A DNA stretch of 64,000 bases from Planctomycetaceae bacterium (GCA_018699955.1 JABISG010000115.1:1-64000), one strand, 5' to 3'; shown: positions 25,135-34,919, counted from the first letter of the stretch. Translations and numbers: made by a program. Notes: generated from the sequence alone by a model not told the origin.

Positions 25135-26358
25135 TTACGACATCAGCAGCGAACGATTGATGTCGCTCACTTTGCTGCAGCCGGTCGAGACCATCGCGTT
25201 CTCGAATTCTTCGCGTAACAACGTGAGAACTTTACGAACGCCCGCTTCGCCGTCGGCTCCCAACGCCCAAGCATACGGACGGCCCACAAGTACGCCCCGC
25301 GCGCCGAGCGCAAGCGCCTTCAACACGTCGGTGCCGCGTCGAATTCCGCCGTCCATGTAGACTTCGGCACGGCCTTTGACCGCTTGGACAATGTCTGGCA
25401 GCATCTCGATGCTCGCCGGCATGCCGTCCAGTCGGCGGCCGCCGTGATTCGACACAACAATGCCGTCGATTCCCAACGACACGGCCTTTTCGGCGTCGTC
25501 TTTCCGCAGCACCCCTTTGATCAACAAAGGAGTTTTCGTTATCGACCGTAACCAGCCGAAGAATTCCCACGAGAGCGAAATCTCCCACGCCTTCAAATTG
25601 AAAGCCTGAACTTCTTCGTTCGACATTTCGTTCGTCACCTGTGTGTAGCCAACGTCGCGCAGGTGTTTGACCAGCATTTCTTTCGGCAGCGTGAAACGGT
25701 CGCGGCGATCGGCGTCCTTCCATTCGCCGAGATCGACGGTGACGATGATCGCCTCGTAGCCGGCTTTGTCGATACGTTGCACGAGCTGGCGCGCGACGGC
25801 ACGGTCTTTCGGAACGTAGAGTTGAAACCACTTCGGTCCCGCCGCCGCCCGGGCGACCTCCTCGACGCTATGTCCGACGCTGCTGCTGACGGCAAACACC
25901 GTCTTCGCGGCTGCTGCTGCCCGCGCCGATGCGAGCGCTCCCTCGGGATGAAACATCCGCTGTGCGGCCACCGGTGCCAACAGAATCGGCATGTCGATCT
26001 TGCGTTTCATTACCGTCGTCGATAGATCGGCTTTTGAGACCCCCTTGAGCAACGGTGGAAACACCTTCATCCGCCGAAAGGCTTCGACGTTCTCCCGCAG
26101 CGTGATCTCATCGGCCGAGCCGGTTGTGATGTAGTTGTAAGTCGCGTTTTGCATACGCGACTCAGCCAACTTCTGAAAATCGGCAACGTTGACCGGTTCG
26201 GGCATGGTCGGTTTCGCCTTCCCTGAGGATGTCGCCACATCGTCGGATTTCACGGAATCATCGGTAGCGAGATTATCGTTGTCCGCCGCGTCAGCACCGA
26301 GCAACGGTAACGTGCCGGCCCCCATTGTCAGCAGTTGAGTGAACGCTCTGCGATCCAT
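25135..26358 (-). CDS. Tat-exported FMN-dependent alpha-hydroxyacid oxidase/dehydrogenase
   Basis: 407 residues with a Tat-like signal (MDRRAFTQLLTMGAGTLPLL). The FMN barrel shows MKVFPPLLKGVSKADLSTTVM, PILLAPVAAQRMFHPEGALASARAAAAA, WFQLYVPKDR, the FMN-binding Lys in LLIKGVLRKDDA, catalytic His/Arg in VSNHGGRRLDG, and DGGIRRGTDVLKALALGA. This family oxidises L-2-hydroxy acids (lactate, glycolate, mandelate) to keto acids, using oxygen or a quinone/cytochrome. Which acid and which acceptor cannot be read from the sequence. Export would fit the neighbouring periplasmic oxidation genes. Confidence 0.87.
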   Translation of the reverse strand: MDRRAFTQLLTMGAGTLPLLGADAADNDNLATDDSVKSDDVATSSGKAKPTMPEPVNVADFQKLAESRMQNATYNYITTGSADEITLRENVEAFRRMKVFPPLLKGVSKADLSTTVMKRKIDMPILLAPVAAQRMFHPEGALASARAAAAAKTVFAVSSSVGHSVEEVARAAAGPKWFQLYVPKDRAVARQLVQRIDKAGYEAIIVTVDLGEWKDADRRDRFTLPKEMLVKHLRDVGYTQVTNEMSNEEVQAFNLKAWEISLSWEFFGWLRSITKTPLLIKGVLRKDDAEKAVSLGIDGIVVSNHGGRRLDGMPASIEMLPDIVQAVKGRAEVYMDGGIRRGTDVLKALALGARGVLVGRPYAWALGADGEAGVRKVLTLLREEFENAMVSTGCSKVSDINRSLLMS

Positions 26359-26733
26359 GTCTGATCTCTCCCGCGCCGAACAACGCTCGGCATCGAAGGT
26401 CTTGGGGAATGAATGTTGCTCCGCTCACTGTACACCAGAAGGACGTCAACAGCGAACCGTCGGCTTCGAGAAAAATCCGCTACGGTCCAACGATCCACGA
26501 TTTTCTCGCTCCCTCGTTGAACTTCTCCAGCATCGGCCGATTTGATCGGAGCACGATACGACGGGTGCATAGCATACATGTCAGCTTCAAGCAACCTCCC
26601 GCATACGACTCTTCTTGCGCGTACGTCGAATGAATTCCGTCGCCCCACAAGGGCCACTCGGATACAATCAAGCGAGATCACTTTCTTACACGTCAATCGA
26701 AATGACACGATTTATCAAACTCGTCAGACGTCG
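26359..26733. other. Divergent intergenic region, no gene seen
   Basis: 375 bp between the divergent oxidase and radical SAM genes. Short frames here have no recognisable protein content. It must contain both promoters, but no clear -35/-10 pair or operator was identified. Confidence 0.5.
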
Positions 26734-28038
26734 ATGCCACACGTTGCTTTTGTACCGCAGACCGGCCTACGAGTTAAAGCCGAAGAGATTCTCGAACTCG
26801 GCATGACGTTGCCGGGATTGCGCAATCGCGCCGATGCGCTTTCCGAACTTCCTGCGTTGGGAATGTTGACACTCGCCGGTATGACGCCTCAGTCTTGGAC
26901 GTGCAGCTACCACGAAGCCGCGCGCTGAGATGGCCAACTGGTCGAGGAAGTCGTTGCCAGAGGTCCGGCGCTTGTCGCGCTCTCGGCGCTTACGGCATCC
27001 GTTAACGATGCCTACAGACTGAGCGCCGTTTTTCGCGAACGTCACATTCCCGTGGTTATCGGCGGACTGCACGCTACGGTCTGCGCCGACGAAGCAGCTC
27101 GTCACTGCGACGCGGTGGTCGTCGGCGAAGGGGAATCGGTTTGGGATGAGGTGCTGAAAGACGCGCAATCCCAGTCGCTACGGCAAATTTACCGTTCGGC
27201 CTCAGACTTTGATTTGACGCATTCACCGATGCCGCGATTCGATTTGCTCAGCGGTCGAGCGATTCCGCGATGGACGTTGCAAACCGAACGCGGCTGTCCG
27301 TTTGCTTGCGACTTCTGTGGAGCAAGCCGGTTGCTGGGCTCGTTTCGCGAAAAACCGATAGTACGGATTCGCGCGGAGTTGGCCGAGATCAGCCGATTTT
27401 CTCGTCGGCCGTGGATTGAATTGGCAGACGACAACACGTTTGCCGGCGGCGGTGATGCGAATGAGTTGTTGGCAGCACTTGGCGAGGCCAATGTTCGCTA
27501 CTTTACCGAAGCGGACTGGCGCGTCGGCGAGCGGCCCGAAATTCTGCGTCATCTGGCAGCATCAGGTTGCGTTCAGCTGTTGGTCGGAATCGAGTCGCTG
27601 GTGTTTCGTTACCCAGGCATGGGCGCCAAGCAGGCGGAACTCAAGAGAATTATGGATGCCGTGTGCGCCATTCAAGATGCAGGCGTTGTTGTGAATGGTT
27701 GTTTCATTGTGGGGGCCGACGGCGAAACCAACGCGTCGCTGGATCGGTTGATCGAGTTCATTCTGGCCAGCCCGCTGGCGGAAGTACAAATCACTCTGCA
27801 GACGCCATTTCCCGGCACATCGCTTTATCAGAGGATGAAGCAGACAGGTCGCTTGATCGAAGATCGCGGCTGGTCATATTATACGTTGTTCGACGTGACC
27901 TACCGGCCACAGCCAATGACGGCCGAACAATTGCAGCGAGGTTTTCACCGCGTCATCGGTGCCGTCTTTGCGACGGCGGCAGCTGAGCGACGGTCAGTTC
28001 TACGAAAAGAGATCTGGCGGCGCAATCCCCGATTCTAA
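26734..28038 (+). pseudogene. B12-binding radical SAM protein interrupted by one in-frame TGA
   Basis: A single reading frame runs from ATG 26734 (MPHVAFVPQTGLRVKAEEIL) to 28038, about 434 codons, broken only by TGA at 26926-26928. The part before the TGA is the start of a cobalamin-binding domain (LGMLTLAGMTPQSWTCSYHEAAR). It resumes directly as DGQLVEEVVARGPALVALSA and VVIGGLHATVCADEA, then VVVGEGESVW. The radical SAM core has the 4Fe-4S motif CPFACDFC. Downstream re-initiation at 27052 would give a protein without most of the B12 domain. Explanations: recent nonsense mutation, sequencing error, or recoding. The TGA falls in a variable linker rather than at a Cys-like site, so selenocysteine is unlikely. 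The membrane protein gene follows after 9 bp. Confidence 0.75.
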
Positions 28039-28047
28039 CGGATACCG

Positions 28048-29355
28048 ATGCGAGTCTTCACACTCATCCAATACCTGTGCGGCAATCGGCAAGCAATCGC
28101 CGAGGTCGTCAATTGCCGACACGCGGTGTGGTTGGGATTGCTGTTTGTGTTCTCGGCCGGCTTCGCTCGCGAATTCGATGGCGAGGATCTGTTGCACGAG
28201 CCGTGGCATGTGGCCTTGCCACTCGGCGCCTCGTTGCTGACTTCCTTTCTGCTTTACGTGCTAATCAGGATCGCATTTTCCACTGCCAAACAGGACGAAG
28301 GCGAACAGGACCAGGCGGAGTCAAACAATTTCCTGTCAAACTACCGTAAGTTTCTCAGCGTGTATTGGATGACCGCGCCTCTGGCCTGGTTGTACGCAGT
28401 CCCGGTCGAGCGGTTTCTTGATGCCCCCGACGCGGTCAGAGTGAATCTCTGGTTGTTGGGCATCGTATCGGTGTGGCGTGTCGCCTTGATCACCCGCGTT
28501 GTTTCGGTCGTTTACGCGCGATCGGCTGTCTCTGCGTTTTTTGTTGTGATGTTGTTCGCCGACACGGTGGCGATGTTTGTCTTCTGGTTGACGCCACTTC
28601 CGATCTTGAACTTCATGGGCGGGATTCGTCTTACCGAAAGCGAACAGGTGATTCAGGCGACCGGTTTCCTGGTGCGGTTTTTAGGTACGGTCTCGTTGCC
28701 CGTGTGGCTGATTGGCGCATCGGTTAATGCGGTGCGCAGCCGTCGCAAAGCTGCGGGAACGGGCGATATCCATCTACCGCAGCGGGAAACTCAAACTGTC
28801 ACCTGGGGGCTGTGGGGACTGTCGGCTTTTTCAATTCTCGTTTGGATAGCCATCCTGCCGCTCACACAAGGCGAACAAATCAATCGACGCCGCGTTGAAA
28901 TCGACCTGCGAGCGGGGCGAATCGCGGAAGCGGTCCAATACATGTCGCAGCGCGACCGCAGCGACTTCCCGCCGCATTGGAGCCCGCCCCCACGTCTCGG
29001 CTATGGCGAAAGGAAGCCATCCTTCGTTGACGTGCTGCTTTATCTGGAGGCATCGGGACCGCAGTGGGGGCAAGAGCTTTATCGCAAGAAGCTCGCCGTC
29101 CAGACCCGCGCCGGTCGTCGCTACTATCGTAGCCATGGGATCCGGCTGCGCGAAATGGATGACGAAACGCTGGCGAGATACGTCAAACTCCTCGAATCCC
29201 TTCCCGAAGGCCCCGCGATGGCTCATTACCACGAGAGAGAAATCCAAGGCCGTCTCGATCCTGAGTATTATGGGGATGAACCTGTTGTGCTTTCAGACAA
29301 TCGTCGCGCGTCGCTGGAAGCGATTCTGAGTTTGGTTCCCGAAGAAGAGAATTGA
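28048..29355 (+). CDS. Multi-pass membrane protein of unknown function
   Basis: 435 residues. About seven hydrophobic segments lie in the first 280 residues (AVWLGLLFVFSAGFA, LGASLLTSFLLYVLIRIAF, YWMTAPLAWLYAVPV, LWLLGIVSVWRVALITRVVSVVY, FFVVMLFADTVAMFVFWL, FLVRFLGTVSLPVWLIGASV, LWGLSAFSILVWIAILPL). The soluble C-terminal 150 residues are charged and helical (RVEIDLRAGRIAEAVQYMSQ, ETLARYVKLLESLP). The family is not recognised. It begins 9 bp after the radical SAM gene, so it is likely in the same transcript. Confidence 0.75.
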   Translation: MRVFTLIQYLCGNRQAIAEVVNCRHAVWLGLLFVFSAGFAREFDGEDLLHEPWHVALPLGASLLTSFLLYVLIRIAFSTAKQDEGEQDQAESNNFLSNYRKFLSVYWMTAPLAWLYAVPVERFLDAPDAVRVNLWLLGIVSVWRVALITRVVSVVYARSAVSAFFVVMLFADTVAMFVFWLTPLPILNFMGGIRLTESEQVIQATGFLVRFLGTVSLPVWLIGASVNAVRSRRKAAGTGDIHLPQRETQTVTWGLWGLSAFSILVWIAILPLTQGEQINRRRVEIDLRAGRIAEAVQYMSQRDRSDFPPHWSPPPRLGYGERKPSFVDVLLYLEASGPQWGQELYRKKLAVQTRAGRRYYRSHGIRLREMDDETLARYVKLLESLPEGPAMAHYHEREIQGRLDPEYYGDEPVVLSDNRRASLEAILSLVPEEEN

Positions 29356-29549
29356 GAACGGGCCAAAAGCTGGAGACTTTAATTGGCCAAACCGGATGAC
29401 ATTTTGCCCCCGACCACAGGGCGACTGTTGTGGCACGCAATGCGTGCGTGGTGCCGGCGGCTTGTCATGCCGTGATGATTTCCGATATGCATGGTGCAGC
29501 GGAAAATGTCCTGATGTTCCCCGTCGAGAATTCTGAAACGGTACCCCGC

Positions 29550-30389
29550 ATGACAATCCTATTCGATAATCGCGACTGGTCGGCACTGACGTTGGGTGAG
29601 CGGATTCGGCAGATTGAAGTTGAGGGTTATCTCGTTCTGCCGAACGTCATCGATCCTGAAGAAGTCGCCCGGCTGAAGCTGGAAACGACTGCGTTGGAGA
29701 CGACCGGAGTCGATTACAGCGAACACCAGCGCGGATGTCCCAATTTGCAGTTTCGCGGTGGACGCATTGCCCAGCTGATTGCGAATCCGCCTGTCGCTGC
29801 GTTTCTGCGCGTGCTGTTTGGCGATGATGTGATTCTGATGTCTCATGTCTATGCCCGCAGCGAACCGGGGCATCCCGGTATCAGCCTGCATGCAGACGGA
29901 CAACCGTATGGATCGCAGATTTTTGGTTACGCAGGGAGTTGCCCATTCCTGGTGCGGGTGCTGTATTATCTCGACGACTTAACGCCGGAGATTTCTCCGT
30001 TTCGCGTCGTGCCGCATTCTCACCTCAGCATGCATGCCGACGCCAATCCCTATTTGCGGTACGAGTCGCATCCGGAGGAAGTCGCGGTCACGTTGAAGGC
30101 CGGTTCGGCCGTGCTGATTAACCATCGAGTATTTCACGGCAACTTGCCGAACGTCGGCGATGCCCCCCGTGAAATGTTGGCGTTGGCGTATCGGCCCGGA
30201 TGGGCGGGACCGGTGGCGGATGTCGAGGAATGGGATGCCGCCGAGGTGGCCCGTTTACCGGAATCGATCCAGCCGTTCTTCGGCAGCCGCAACAAACGCG
30301 GCTGGGACTTTGCCGGTGGGAACAAGCCGGCCAACATGGCCAGCGAAGCGCCGGGCATGAACCCCAGCCGTTGGCAGCGCGACTATTGA
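29550..30389 (+). CDS. Phytanoyl-CoA dioxygenase (PhyH) family protein
   Basis: 279 residues from ATG 29550 (MTILFDNRDWSALT); the frame is open to 29430 but the added residues look non-coding. The double-stranded beta-helix of Fe(II)/2-oxoglutarate dioxygenases is visible: IEVEGYLVLPNVIDPEEVARLK at the start, the HxD iron pair in ISLHADGQPYG, LYYLDDLTPEISPFRVVPHSH in the middle, and the distal His in LINHRVFHGNLPN followed by an Arg/Tyr region (MLALAYRPGW). Members hydroxylate diverse small molecules. The substrate is unknown. The exported oxidoreductase gene follows about 70 bp downstream. Confidence 0.85.
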   Translation: MTILFDNRDWSALTLGERIRQIEVEGYLVLPNVIDPEEVARLKLETTALETTGVDYSEHQRGCPNLQFRGGRIAQLIANPPVAAFLRVLFGDDVILMSHVYARSEPGHPGISLHADGQPYGSQIFGYAGSCPFLVRVLYYLDDLTPEISPFRVVPHSHLSMHADANPYLRYESHPEEVAVTLKAGSAVLINHRVFHGNLPNVGDAPREMLALAYRPGWAGPVADVEEWDAAEVARLPESIQPFFGSRNKRGWDFAGGNKPANMASEAPGMNPSRWQRDY

Positions 30390-30460
30390 CTTCCTCATTG
30401 ATCTTCTGCCAAATGAGGATATGCTCATGGAAAGGTTCCATCCACCAAGGAGACCCGCTC

Positions 30461-31753
30461 ATGTCTCGAAGCACCCGGCGTAGTTTTCTCGAAACGTCTG
30501 CCGCTGTCGGCGTTGGCATCGGGCTTTTCCCATTGCAAAGCAGCAGAGCATTTGCTGCCAACGACAAGATCAGCATTGCCTGCATTGGGGTTCGCGGGCG
30601 CGGCAACTCGGTGATGAACAGCTTTGCCGCCGAACCGGATTGTGACATCACTCATATCTGCGATGTCAGAGAGTCGGTCCGCCGCCAGCGCGGCGCTGAG
30701 ATGAAGCAAAAGACCGGGCGGATGCCCAAATTGGTCAACGACTACCGAGACTTGCTGAACGACAAGTCGATCGATGCTTTCATGGTCGCAACACCCGACC
30801 ATTGGCACGCGTTGCTCACAATTGAGGGTTGCCTGGCCGGCAAAGACGTTTATGTCGAAAAGCCCGCCAGCCATAACATTCTCGAAGGCAAGACGGCAGT
30901 GGCCGCCGCCCGCAAGCGCGGCCGCATGGTGCAAATGGGAACGCAGATCCGCAGCGCCGCGTTCCTCAAAGAGGCGATTGATTACGTCAAGAGCGGCGCG
31001 ATTGGCAAGGTGATTTACGGCAAAGCCTGGGAAACGGCTCGCAATGGCGCAGTGCATCTGCCGGCCGACAGCAAGCCGCCATCCGACATCGACTACGAGA
31101 TCTGGCAAGGTCCGGCACCCGCGCGGCCATATAACAAGTCAACTGTTGGTAGCGCCTGGCGATGGCTGTTCGACTATGGCACCGGCGATTTGGGCAACGA
31201 CGGCGTTCACCGAATTGACTACTGCCGTGCCGTGATGGGATTGGATGGCATGCCCGATGCGATCTCCTGTTCCGGCGGCAAGTTCTTCTTCAAAGATGAT
31301 CAGGAATGGCCCGACACCATGTTGGTCAACTACGAGTACCCGGGCAAAGTCCTGCAATACGAAATGCTGCTGTGGTCGAAACCGCAAATACACGGTGCCG
31401 GCGAAGGGGCCTACATTTACGGTGAGAACGGTTGGGTGGTGCTGACCAACACTTCATGGAGGGCCTACGATGTCGCCGGCAAGATCGTCAAGCAGGGCAG
31501 CAGCGATGTGGGGCAGCAAGCGCACATCCGAAACTTCCTCGACGCGGTTCGCAGCCGCAAACGGGAATCGCTCAACCAGGAAATCTATTCCGGTCACGTC
31601 AGCACCGTGATGTGCCACGCCGGCAACATTTCCTGGAGAACGGGCAAGAAACTGCGACTGGATTCCAAAACGGAAATGTTCGACGACAAAGAGGCAAACC
31701 AATACGTCGGCCGCGAGCATCGCAAGGGGTTTGAGCTGCCCGACATCGTTTGA
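30461..31753 (+). CDS. Tat-exported Gfo/Idh/MocA family oxidoreductase
   Basis: 430 residues from ATG 30461, preceded by AAGGAG eight bases upstream. The Tat signal STRRSFLETSAAVGVGIGLF leads to a Rossmann domain (ISIACIGVRGRGNSVM), then VATPDHWHALLTIEGCLAGKDVYVEKPASHN, which holds the EKP motif typical of the family. The C-terminal half is the dehydrogenase substrate domain (GTGDLGNDGVHRIDYCRAVMGL, IYGENGWVVL). Planctomycetes have many such proteins with Tat leaders; they are assumed to use tightly bound NAD(P) to oxidise or deglycosylate sugars outside the cytoplasm. The substrate cannot be assigned. Confidence 0.87.
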   Translation: MSRSTRRSFLETSAAVGVGIGLFPLQSSRAFAANDKISIACIGVRGRGNSVMNSFAAEPDCDITHICDVRESVRRQRGAEMKQKTGRMPKLVNDYRDLLNDKSIDAFMVATPDHWHALLTIEGCLAGKDVYVEKPASHNILEGKTAVAAARKRGRMVQMGTQIRSAAFLKEAIDYVKSGAIGKVIYGKAWETARNGAVHLPADSKPPSDIDYEIWQGPAPARPYNKSTVGSAWRWLFDYGTGDLGNDGVHRIDYCRAVMGLDGMPDAISCSGGKFFFKDDQEWPDTMLVNYEYPGKVLQYEMLLWSKPQIHGAGEGAYIYGENGWVVLTNTSWRAYDVAGKIVKQGSSDVGQQAHIRNFLDAVRSRKRESLNQEIYSGHVSTVMCHAGNISWRTGKKLRLDSKTEMFDDKEANQYVGREHRKGFELPDIV

Positions 31754-31778
31754 CCAGAATCGGTTCCAGACGTGTGGA

Positions 31779-32741
31779 CTATTCCGGCTCGCAACTGGAA
31801 ACGGTCGCGGCGATATTCTCTCCTGAGGTCTGAACGAGAACGTTGGTGCCGGGCGTCAGGAACTGGCGTCGCAAGTAGGCCAGCGCGACGGGCAGATTTG
31901 TGGCGGGCAAAACGGCGGCCGATGTCACGCGGCCGATTTCCGTCTCACCACCATCGGCGACGATCACGGAATCCCGTTGCGGAACCGGCCCGCTTGCCAG
32001 CTTCAGGCCGCACAGTTGGCGGTTGACGTGTCCCATCGCATCGAGCCGGGCGATGGGTTCCTGGCCGAGATAACACCCCTTCGTAAACGAGATCGCCTGC
32101 TGCGTGCGGCCGACTTCCTGGGCGAGGTTCTCGTCGCTGATGTCGCAGCCGTAGAGCGGAAAGCCCGACTCGATTCGCAGTGCGTCGAATGTTTCTGGGT
32201 TTGATTCGAGAATGCCGGCTGCGGTTAATGCACTCCGCGCATTTTCCAGTTTGTCGCACGCGACCAACATCAGAAAGTCCGGTTCGTTCAGCCAATCGAC
32301 GCGGCGAACTGTGACGAACGTTTCTCCCGCGCCCAAGACCGAATGTCCGTTGAGCCCGAGACTCTCCGCGTCGATTCCCATCTTAGCCAGCGCATCAACG
32401 GCCGATGGACCGGTGAGGAAGAACTCGCCAAACTCCTCGGTGCGCGAATTCAACACAACGTCTTCGGTGATCAGGTAGCGGTCGAGATGTGCGATCAGTG
32501 TTTCATCGGCTCCCGGCACACTGTCGATCCACAGGGAATCGGCCGTGGCGAAGACGAAAATGTGACCCAGCACGCGGCCTTTGATATTCGTGACGAACGC
32601 TTCACAGCCTCCGCCTTCGCCGAGGCGCTTGATGTCGTTCGTGCAGAAGTTGTGCAGGAACTTGGCGCGGTCGCTTCCGGTGAGTTCAATTTGCGCGCGA
32701 CCGGTTAAGTCGAAGAACGTGGTGGCGTGGGGGGCGGTCAT
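31779..32741 (-). CDS. ygfZ: YgfZ/GcvT-like folate-binding protein
   Basis: 320 residues. The opening FDLTGRAQIELTGSDRAKFLHNFCTNDI resembles the aminomethyltransferase (GcvT) fold, and the signature KGCYLGQEPIAR is the YgfZ/CAF17 motif that carries the conserved Cys. The E. coli homologue uses tetrahydrofolate to support assembly or repair of certain Fe-S enzymes such as MiaB. Cytoplasmic. The isoaspartate methyltransferase gene follows on the opposite side of a 250-bp spacer and may be unrelated. Confidence 0.88.
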   Translation of the reverse strand: MTAPHATTFFDLTGRAQIELTGSDRAKFLHNFCTNDIKRLGEGGGCEAFVTNIKGRVLGHIFVFATADSLWIDSVPGADETLIAHLDRYLITEDVVLNSRTEEFGEFFLTGPSAVDALAKMGIDAESLGLNGHSVLGAGETFVTVRRVDWLNEPDFLMLVACDKLENARSALTAAGILESNPETFDALRIESGFPLYGCDISDENLAQEVGRTQQAISFTKGCYLGQEPIARLDAMGHVNRQLCGLKLASGPVPQRDSVIVADGGETEIGRVTSAAVLPATNLPVALAYLRRQFLTPGTNVLVQTSGENIAATVSSCEPE

Positions 32742-32796
32742 GGTGGCATCGTGATCCCACGGGCCGCGGCCCGTGGGCTTTTGGAGGGATGTGTTG

Positions 32797-34020
32797 TTAT
32801 CGCTCGGTGGGTGTCAGTTTCAAATCATCGACGCACAGTTTTCCCGTGGCTCCGTTCAGGCCGATCTGAATGACGATCTCCCGCGTCTCTTTCGGGAGTG
32901 TCATTTTTCGTGAAACGGTTTCCCAGTCGCTTGTCCCCAACCACGAACCAAACAGCAAGTCACCGACCGGACGACGCACCGAATCGTAACAGTGAATAAT
33001 CAGACCGGGACGATTGTAGCGCCTGGGCCCCTCGGCCGTGTTGACGTACTTCACTTTCAATGTGACCGTCAACGCGCTCAACTTGCGGCCGTCGCACGCC
33101 GTTCCCTGCAACATCTGCGCGACGCGATTGCCGCTGTCGTTTTCAAAACAGACGTAACGCTCGCCATCGGGCGCATCTTTCTTCATGAGTGTTGTTTGCC
33201 GTTGGTAATGCCAGTTGTCGGCACGGCCGTCTTCGTTCTTGTCCAATTCAAAACTTCCGTTAACGATACGCGGTTTCAGCGGATCGGGTTTCACTTCGCG
33301 TTTGTCTTCAGAAATGCCCGTCATGGGAACGAACAATGTCGGCAGCAATCGCTTTTGTTCCAGCTTGCCGTCCTTCTTTTCGAGCAGATAGAACACCTGC
33401 TGGTACCTCTCGCCCAGCGGAATGATCATGCGACCGCCCTCTTTCAACTGTTCGACGAGCGGCGTGGGAATTTTTTCCGGCGAGCAGGTGACGATGATCT
33501 TGTCGAAAGGGGCATGTTCCGCCCAACCTTTGTAACCGTCGCCAATTTTCGTTTTGACGTTGCGGTACTTGAGTCGGCGTAGTCTCGTTCCGGCTGCGCG
33601 TCCCAAACCTTCGACAATTTCAATCGAGTAAACTTCTTCGCACAAATGTGACAACACGGCCGCCTGATAGCCGCTTCCCGTGCCGATCTCCAGTACCTTT
33701 TCCTTCGGCTGTGGGTCAATCGTTTCAGTCATGTAGGCGACGATGAACGGCGGCGAAATCGTCTGCTTGTAGCCAATGGGCAATGCGGAATCGAAGTACG
33801 ACTGAACGCGCAGGCTGCGTCGAACGAATTCGTGCCGCGGCACGCTTCGCATCGCGGTCAGCACCCGCTGGTTCTTAATTCCTTCTTTGACGAGGTAATT
33901 CTCGACCATCTTCTGTCGCAATTCGGTCATCAGATCGCGCTGCTGGGCATGCGCAGCCGTTCCGCACGACACACAGATTGCTGCGATGACGCACCAAACA
34001 AAGGTCGGAATCAATTTCAT
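32797..34020 (-). CDS. pcm: Exported protein-L-isoaspartate O-methyltransferase with C-terminal extension
   Basis: 407 residues, against about 210 for a normal Pcm. A signal peptide (MKLIPTFVWCVIAAICVSC ... AHA) precedes the methyltransferase (about 28-235): MRSVPRHEFVRRS, IGYKQTISPPFIVAYM, SAM-binding VLEIGTGSGYQAAVL (109-123) and IIVTCSPEKIPTPLVEQLKEGGRMIIPLG. Residues about 250-407 form a beta-rich, carbohydrate-binding-like domain (IVNGSFELDKNEDGRADNWHY ... KLCVDDLKL). The usual cytoplasmic enzyme repairs isoaspartyl residues using SAM. Export of a SAM enzyme is puzzling, because SAM is not expected outside the cytoplasm; the target and location are uncertain. Confidence 0.85.
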   Translation of the reverse strand: MKLIPTFVWCVIAAICVSCGTAAHAQQRDLMTELRQKMVENYLVKEGIKNQRVLTAMRSVPRHEFVRRSLRVQSYFDSALPIGYKQTISPPFIVAYMTETIDPQPKEKVLEIGTGSGYQAAVLSHLCEEVYSIEIVEGLGRAAGTRLRRLKYRNVKTKIGDGYKGWAEHAPFDKIIVTCSPEKIPTPLVEQLKEGGRMIIPLGERYQQVFYLLEKKDGKLEQKRLLPTLFVPMTGISEDKREVKPDPLKPRIVNGSFELDKNEDGRADNWHYQRQTTLMKKDAPDGERYVCFENDSGNRVAQMLQGTACDGRKLSALTVTLKVKYVNTAEGPRRYNRPGLIIHCYDSVRRPVGDLLFGSWLGTSDWETVSRKMTLPKETREIVIQIGLNGATGKLCVDDLKLTPTER

Positions 34021-34274
34021 AACGTCGCTCCTGTGAAGTTTGCCCGCCTCGACACTCTTACAAGTCGTCCGAAAACCTCTGACGGGTCACCCAGACATTT
34101 GCTTGGAAGTATCACGAACAACCGCAACCGGCTTTTCGGACAAGTTTCAGTATAACCATTCCACGAGACCCGACGCGACGGCAGCTTGGCCAACCCGTCG
34201 CGCAATCACGGGTCCCTTCCAACTGTAACGCGCTCGGTTGACGTTGAACGGTGATCGGACGAAAATCGTGGTAA

Positions 34275-34847
34275 ATGAACAAAACTCTCAGCCGGGAAAG
34301 TGCCATGGAAAACCATTTTAAGCAGATGACAGACTTCTTCCACAAAGTCGGAGCCGTGGAAATCGAGCATTCCGAAAAGACCTACATGGCGCACGGTATT
34401 GGCGTTTACAACGATTTGAAGGCGTGGGGCTGCGACGAGGAAGTTTGTGATGCCGGTTTGTTCCACTCAATTTACGGCACCGAATTGTTTCAGAAGTTTG
34501 CTTTCCCTTTGGATCGCCGCAATGAAGTGCGGGAACTCATCGGCGAACGCGCCGAACGGTTGGCGTACTTGAATTGTGTGATGGATCGCACGGTCTTCGA
34601 TAACACGGTGGCAAACGCCGAGGGACCACGCCACTTTCGCGATCGTTGTACTGAGGAAGAATGCGAACTGCCTGCCGGCGAATTTCACGACTTATGCGTG
34701 ATCCACGTTTGCGATTGGCTGGAGCAAATCGAGCGTTCGCAGAACTGGGACTACCGCCGCCAGGGATACCAGGATGCTGCCCGCTGGCTGGGTGGGATTG
34801 CAGCGGAATCCTACGACCGCGTCTTCGCCAATGAAACCACGACATAG
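34275..34847 (+). CDS. Conserved protein, possible HD-like (DUF6817-type)
   Basis: 190 residues from ATG 34275; a second ATG at 34305 is equally plausible. The sequence has TYMAHGIGVYNDLKAWG, VCDAGLFHSIYGTELF and RNEVRELIGERAERLAYLNCVMDR, a pattern I associate with DUF6817 proteins, whose spaced His/Asp resemble HD hydrolases. Function unknown; nucleotide or small-molecule hydrolysis is only a guess. The M81 peptidase gene follows 72 bp downstream. Confidence 0.7.
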   Translation: MNKTLSRESAMENHFKQMTDFFHKVGAVEIEHSEKTYMAHGIGVYNDLKAWGCDEEVCDAGLFHSIYGTELFQKFAFPLDRRNEVRELIGERAERLAYLNCVMDRTVFDNTVANAEGPRHFRDRCTEEECELPAGEFHDLCVIHVCDWLEQIERSQNWDYRRQGYQDAARWLGGIAAESYDRVFANETTT

Positions 34848-34919
34848 TTCTACGTTAGTAATTTCGCCCCGTGTGAAGACACACAGGGCCAGCGCGGAAT
34901 TCGCAACGGGTACAGCACC

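Noticed and set aside
26926..26990. Bacterial SECIS element after the in-frame TGA
   Set aside because: Only a short bulged stem is visible and the residue position is not Cys-like in this family, so selenocysteine is not proposed as the main explanation.
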